DNA of 64,000 nt from a bacterium (GTDB lineage: Bacteria > Zhuqueibacterota > Zhuqueibacteria > Oleimicrobiales > Geothermoviventaceae), in contig JAPWUV010000010.1 in assembly GCA_028275345.1 (NCBI GenBank), positions 120,738 to 184,737 of the forward strand, in the 5' to 3' direction. Below, in pieces: positions 61,646-64,000 of the stretch (its first letter is position 1; every line of letters starts with the position of its first letter). Made by a program: the position numbers and the translations under genes. The notes under the pieces are model-generated. The model had not been told where the DNA came from, searched no databases, and worked only from the letters and a program-made list of their open reading frames with translations.

Positions 61646-63912
61646 GCGCCGCAGCTCCCTGTTTCCTGTGGCTCGTTCACGAATAGGGAGTGCGGATCAA
61701 CCGCTACAGGCTGGGTAGTGCGCAGCGACTTCTCAATGGCGAAGGTTGCCAGGGTGGTGTAGACGTACTCCTCAAAGGGCACCGGCGCCGGGCCACCGGT
61801 GCGGATGGCCGAGAGCAGCGCCTCCACCTCGCCCTGGTGCCCCCGGTCCACGCTGAGCCAGTTACGAATGCTCTTCTTGCGCCCGCCCCGGATGAAGGTG
61901 GCGGCCTTGAAGTTCTCAATGACCCCCACGGCCCCGCCACCGAAGACCTCCACCCGTTCCCGGGGGTAGCGTTTGTCCCCTCCGGCCACGTAGGTGATGG
62001 AGCCAATGGCCCCGTTGGCCATCTTCAGGGTGATGACCACGTTATCGCTGGGCTGGTAGCCGGGGGATTCCAGCGTTTCGGCGTAGACCCGCACGGGGAC
62101 GGATCCGGTCAGGTACTGGATCAGGTCCACGAAGTGGCACACCTCGCCGATGATGCGCCCTCCGCCCTGCTCTGGGTCATGGGTCCAGTGGTCGGGCGGC
62201 ACCGGTCCGGCATTGACGGTGCAGTGCACGGCCAGAGGCTCCGCAGCGCCGGCGAAACGGCCCTTCAGCCAGCGGGTGAAGGGGGAGAAACGACGGTTAA
62301 ATCCCACCATTAGAACGTTGGAACGCTGAACGTTGAACGTTTCAACGACTCCCCGCAATTGCTCCAGATTGAGTGCCAGCGGCTTCTCTACAAAGACGTG
62401 CTTGTCGGCGCGCAGGGCTTCGGCCACGAGATGGGCGTGGGAGCCGTGGCGGGTGAGGATGAAGACCAGGGCAATCTCGGGGTCATTCAGGATCTCATGG
62501 TAATCGGTGGTGCAGTATTCAAAGCCGAACTTGTCGGCGACGTGGCGGGCGCTGAGGCCGGTGGACGTCGCCACGCCCCGGAAGTGAATGCCCCTGAGTC
62601 CCTTCATGGCCGGGAGCAGCGTGCCCGTGGCGAACTGCCCGGCTCCGATGAGTCCCACGCCTAAGGGGCCGGATGGCGTGGAAGAGACAGAAGGGACAGA
62701 AGAGACAGACGAGACAGAGGACATCTGGCCCCTCTGGCTCCCCTGGCCCGTCTGCTCCCTCTTCACAGCAACAGTGCGACTCAAATCCGGCTCACCCTCG
62801 TATGTCAGCAAAACGCCGATATACGCTTCTTTTCCCTCCAGGATGAGTTCGTAGGCCTCCAGGGCGCGGTCAATGGGAAACCGGTGGGTGATGAGGTGGT
62901 CCACGCGGACAGTGCCCTTGGCCAGCTGAGCCAGGAACTCCTCCATGTTGCGTCTGGCCGTCCAGCGGGCGTAGGCAAGGGGATAATCCAGGCCCTTTTC
63001 GGTATAGTTGGGGTCGTAGAGGCCCGGCCCCCAGGCGCGGGAGACGACGAGTTCCAGTTCCTTGTCGTAGAAGGGCTTGCGGGGGACCTCCAGCCCCACC
63101 AGCCCGGCGGCGACGATGCGCCCCCGCTCGCGGCAGAGTTCGGCGGCCTGCTCCAGGGGTTCGTTGCTGGGGGTGGCGGCCAGGATGATGACCGCATCGG
63201 CGCCCTGATTTCCCGTCCGCTGACGGCAGATAGCGGACAGGGTGGAGTAGTCGGTGGCGACGGCTTCGGCGCCATGTTGGAGGGCCATTTCTGCTTTTTG
63301 GGGATTGATGTCCACGCCGAGGACGTGGCAGCCGGCCGCGTTGAGCAGTTGCACAGCGATCTGACCCAGGAGCCCCAAGCCGATGACGACGACGGTTTCG
63401 CCCAGGGAGACTTGGGCCATGCGAACGGCCTCCAGCGCGATGCCGCCCAGCGCCACAAAAGCAGCCGCCTCAAAATCCACACCCTCGGGAATCTTCACGC
63501 AGAGATTCACCGGGACCGAGACCACCTCGGCATGGCCTGCATAGCCGCTGCCCGCGCAGGCCACCCGATCGCCGACGGCGAAGCCCTGGACGCCAGGGCC
63601 GACGTCCATGACCACGCCAGCGGAAGAGTAGCCCAGGGGCACGGGCGTATCCAGCCGGCCCATGGCCTGGCGCCAGGCTTCCAGAATGCCCTCGGCCTGA
63701 GCCTTGGCGATGACCTGGCGCACCAGGTCCGGCCGGGCCAACGCCTTGCCCACCAGGGACTTCTTGGCCAGTTCCAGCATGTACTTTTCCGTGCCCACGC
63801 TGACGAGAGAAGCCATGGTGCGGACAAGGATACAACCCGCACGAACCACTGGCCCCGGCACGTTGGCGACGCACAGGTGACCACTACGGTAATTTTGAAC
63901 GAATTGTTTCAC
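61642..63912 (-). CDS. Bi-domain oxidoreductase: MDR alcohol-dehydrogenase-like fused to Gfo/Idh/MocA
   Basis: A 756-residue two-domain protein. Residues 1-380 are a medium-chain dehydrogenase/reductase (PLGYSSAGVVMDVGPG, VVIGLGLLGQIAVQLL) without an obvious zinc-binding Cys/His set. Residues 415-750 are a Gfo/Idh/MocA NAD(P) oxidoreductase (GVGLIGAGQFATGTLLPAM, HVFVEKPLALNLEQL). This fusion is a known family found in polysaccharide clusters, often beside heparinase-like genes. The linker (about 397-411) is a Ser-Val-Ser tandem repeat. Start codon at 63912 has no strong site. It probably acts in a nucleotide-sugar or lipid-linked sugar step. Bases 63913-64000 show no gene. Confidence 0.88.
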   Translation of the reverse strand: MKQFVQNYRSGHLCVANVPGPVVRAGCILVRTMASLVSVGTEKYMLELAKKSLVGKALARPDLVRQVIAKAQAEGILEAWRQAMGRLDTPVPLGYSSAGVVMDVGPGVQGFAVGDRVACAGSGYAGHAEVVSVPVNLCVKIPEGVDFEAAAFVALGGIALEAVRMAQVSLGETVVVIGLGLLGQIAVQLLNAAGCHVLGVDINPQKAEMALQHGAEAVATDYSTLSAICRQRTGNQGADAVIILAATPSNEPLEQAAELCRERGRIVAAGLVGLEVPRKPFYDKELELVVSRAWGPGLYDPNYTEKGLDYPLAYARWTARRNMEEFLAQLAKGTVRVDHLITHRFPIDRALEAYELILEGKEAYIGVLLTYEGEPDLSRTVAVKREQTGQGSQRGQMSSVSSVSSVPSVSSTPSGPLGVGLIGAGQFATGTLLPAMKGLRGIHFRGVATSTGLSARHVADKFGFEYCTTDYHEILNDPEIALVFILTRHGSHAHLVAEALRADKHVFVEKPLALNLEQLRGVVETFNVQRSNVLMVGFNRRFSPFTRWLKGRFAGAAEPLAVHCTVNAGPVPPDHWTHDPEQGGGRIIGEVCHFVDLIQYLTGSVPVRVYAETLESPGYQPSDNVVITLKMANGAIGSITYVAGGDKRYPRERVEVFGGGAVGVIENFKAATFIRGGRKKSIRNWLSVDRGHQGEVEALLSAIRTGGPAPVPFEEYVYTTLATFAIEKSLRTTQPVAVDPHSLFVNEPQETGSCGA
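62313..62347 (-). repeat. Short AACGTT-type tandem repeat inside the Gfo/Idh domain
   Basis: Four to five 7-8-bp units GAACGTTG, GAACGCTG, AACGTTG and AACGTTTC in a row. In the coding frame it encodes ETFNVQRSNV. The unit is palindromic (AACGTT). Confidence 0.65.
62681..62721 (-). repeat. 9-bp minisatellite encoding the interdomain linker
   Basis: Four consecutive 9-bp units of the form GAAGAGACA (62681-62689, 62690-62698, 62699-62707, 62708-62716) plus a partial fifth. In frame on the minus strand they encode repeated Ser-Val-Ser/Pro, residues about 397-411 of the two-domain oxidoreductase. Confidence 0.8.
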
Positions 63913-64000
63913 GGCTGTCGATGAACGTACACAACGGGCAGTTCGTAACGTATCTCAACCGACCACCCGGGAGGCTTACGCCCAATCACCAATAACGAAT

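Noticed and set aside
61642..63912. The two-domain oxidoreductase as a new gene fusion
   Set aside because: The MDR plus Gfo/Idh/MocA fusion is an already known family; only the repeat-built linker is unusual.

Overview
The window is a high-GC bacterial chromosome segment with dense, mostly operonic genes, strong AGGAGG-type ribosome binding sites, one tRNA, and no insertion sequence, phage gene or CRISPR array that I can see. The best guess for the host is an uncultured FCB-superphylum lineage (KSB1/Calditrichota-like). This is an inference from three exported proteins that carry the FlgD/T9SS-type C-terminal sorting domain, from lysine 6-transaminase, inositol-1-phosphate synthase and PPi-type phosphofructokinase, and from a Wzi-type outer-membrane protein, which implies a diderm envelope. 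No 16S rRNA gene is present to confirm it.

Layout. 1-9.06 kb, minus strand: a housekeeping block running, in transcription order, lipid-flippase-like membrane protein, ispE, tRNA-Gln, prs, rplY, pth, rpsF-ssb-rpsR-rplI, two small unknown proteins, a YbbR-domain protein and tsaD (cut by the window edge). 9.2-12.5 kb, plus strand: a LarA-type nickel enzyme, an NlpC/P60 lipoprotein and an RlmD-type rRNA methyltransferase in an overlapping operon. 12.5-21.6 kb, minus strand: a phosphate permease with its DUF47 partner, a secreted subtilase with a cyclophilin lipoprotein, a large multiheme cytochrome and an aldo/keto reductase. 21.9-40 kb, plus strand: central metabolism with PPi-phosphofructokinase, then an operon of aldehyde dehydrogenase, lysine 6-transaminase, rsmI, a CDP-alcohol phosphatidyltransferase, panD and inositol-phosphate synthase, followed by a MATE transporter, tmk, a C-terminal processing protease, pyruvate phosphate dikinase, an MtnX-like HAD phosphatase, a YchF-like ATPase and a second flippase-like protein. 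40-51.8 kb: mixed genes (acyl-ACP thioesterase, aldo/keto reductase, a URO-D-superfamily methyltransferase, a DHH phosphoesterase, a TrmH methyltransferase, an M1 peptidase, membrane and exported proteins). 51.9-64 kb, minus strand: an exopolysaccharide cluster (Wzi-like porin, flavoprotein reductase, polyprenyl-phosphate sugar transferase, wecB, SDR epimerase, formyltransferase, XrtA-type polysaccharide deacetylase, GT4 glycosyltransferase and a two-domain oxidoreductase).

How the genes work together. PPi-phosphofructokinase and PPDK suggest PPi-linked glycolysis. Lysine 6-transaminase and the adjacent dehydrogenase form a lysine to 2-aminoadipate route. Inositol-phosphate synthase with a CDP-alcohol phosphatidyltransferase suggests inositol-containing phospholipid.

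The most unusual points are as follows. The nickel-pincer enzyme retains all four key LarA residues but has no maturation genes nearby. The multiheme cytochrome has a CX3CH heme site plus a sorting tail. SSB lacks the usual acidic C-terminal tip. The pfp leader carries two hairpins. The polysaccharide cluster contains a recombination scar near 58.6 kb (a 35-codon glycosyltransferase tail beside an inverted repeat), then a lower-GC segment, then a fused oxidoreductase whose coding sequence contains two short tandem repeats. I did not find a clear-cut new defence or mobile system.
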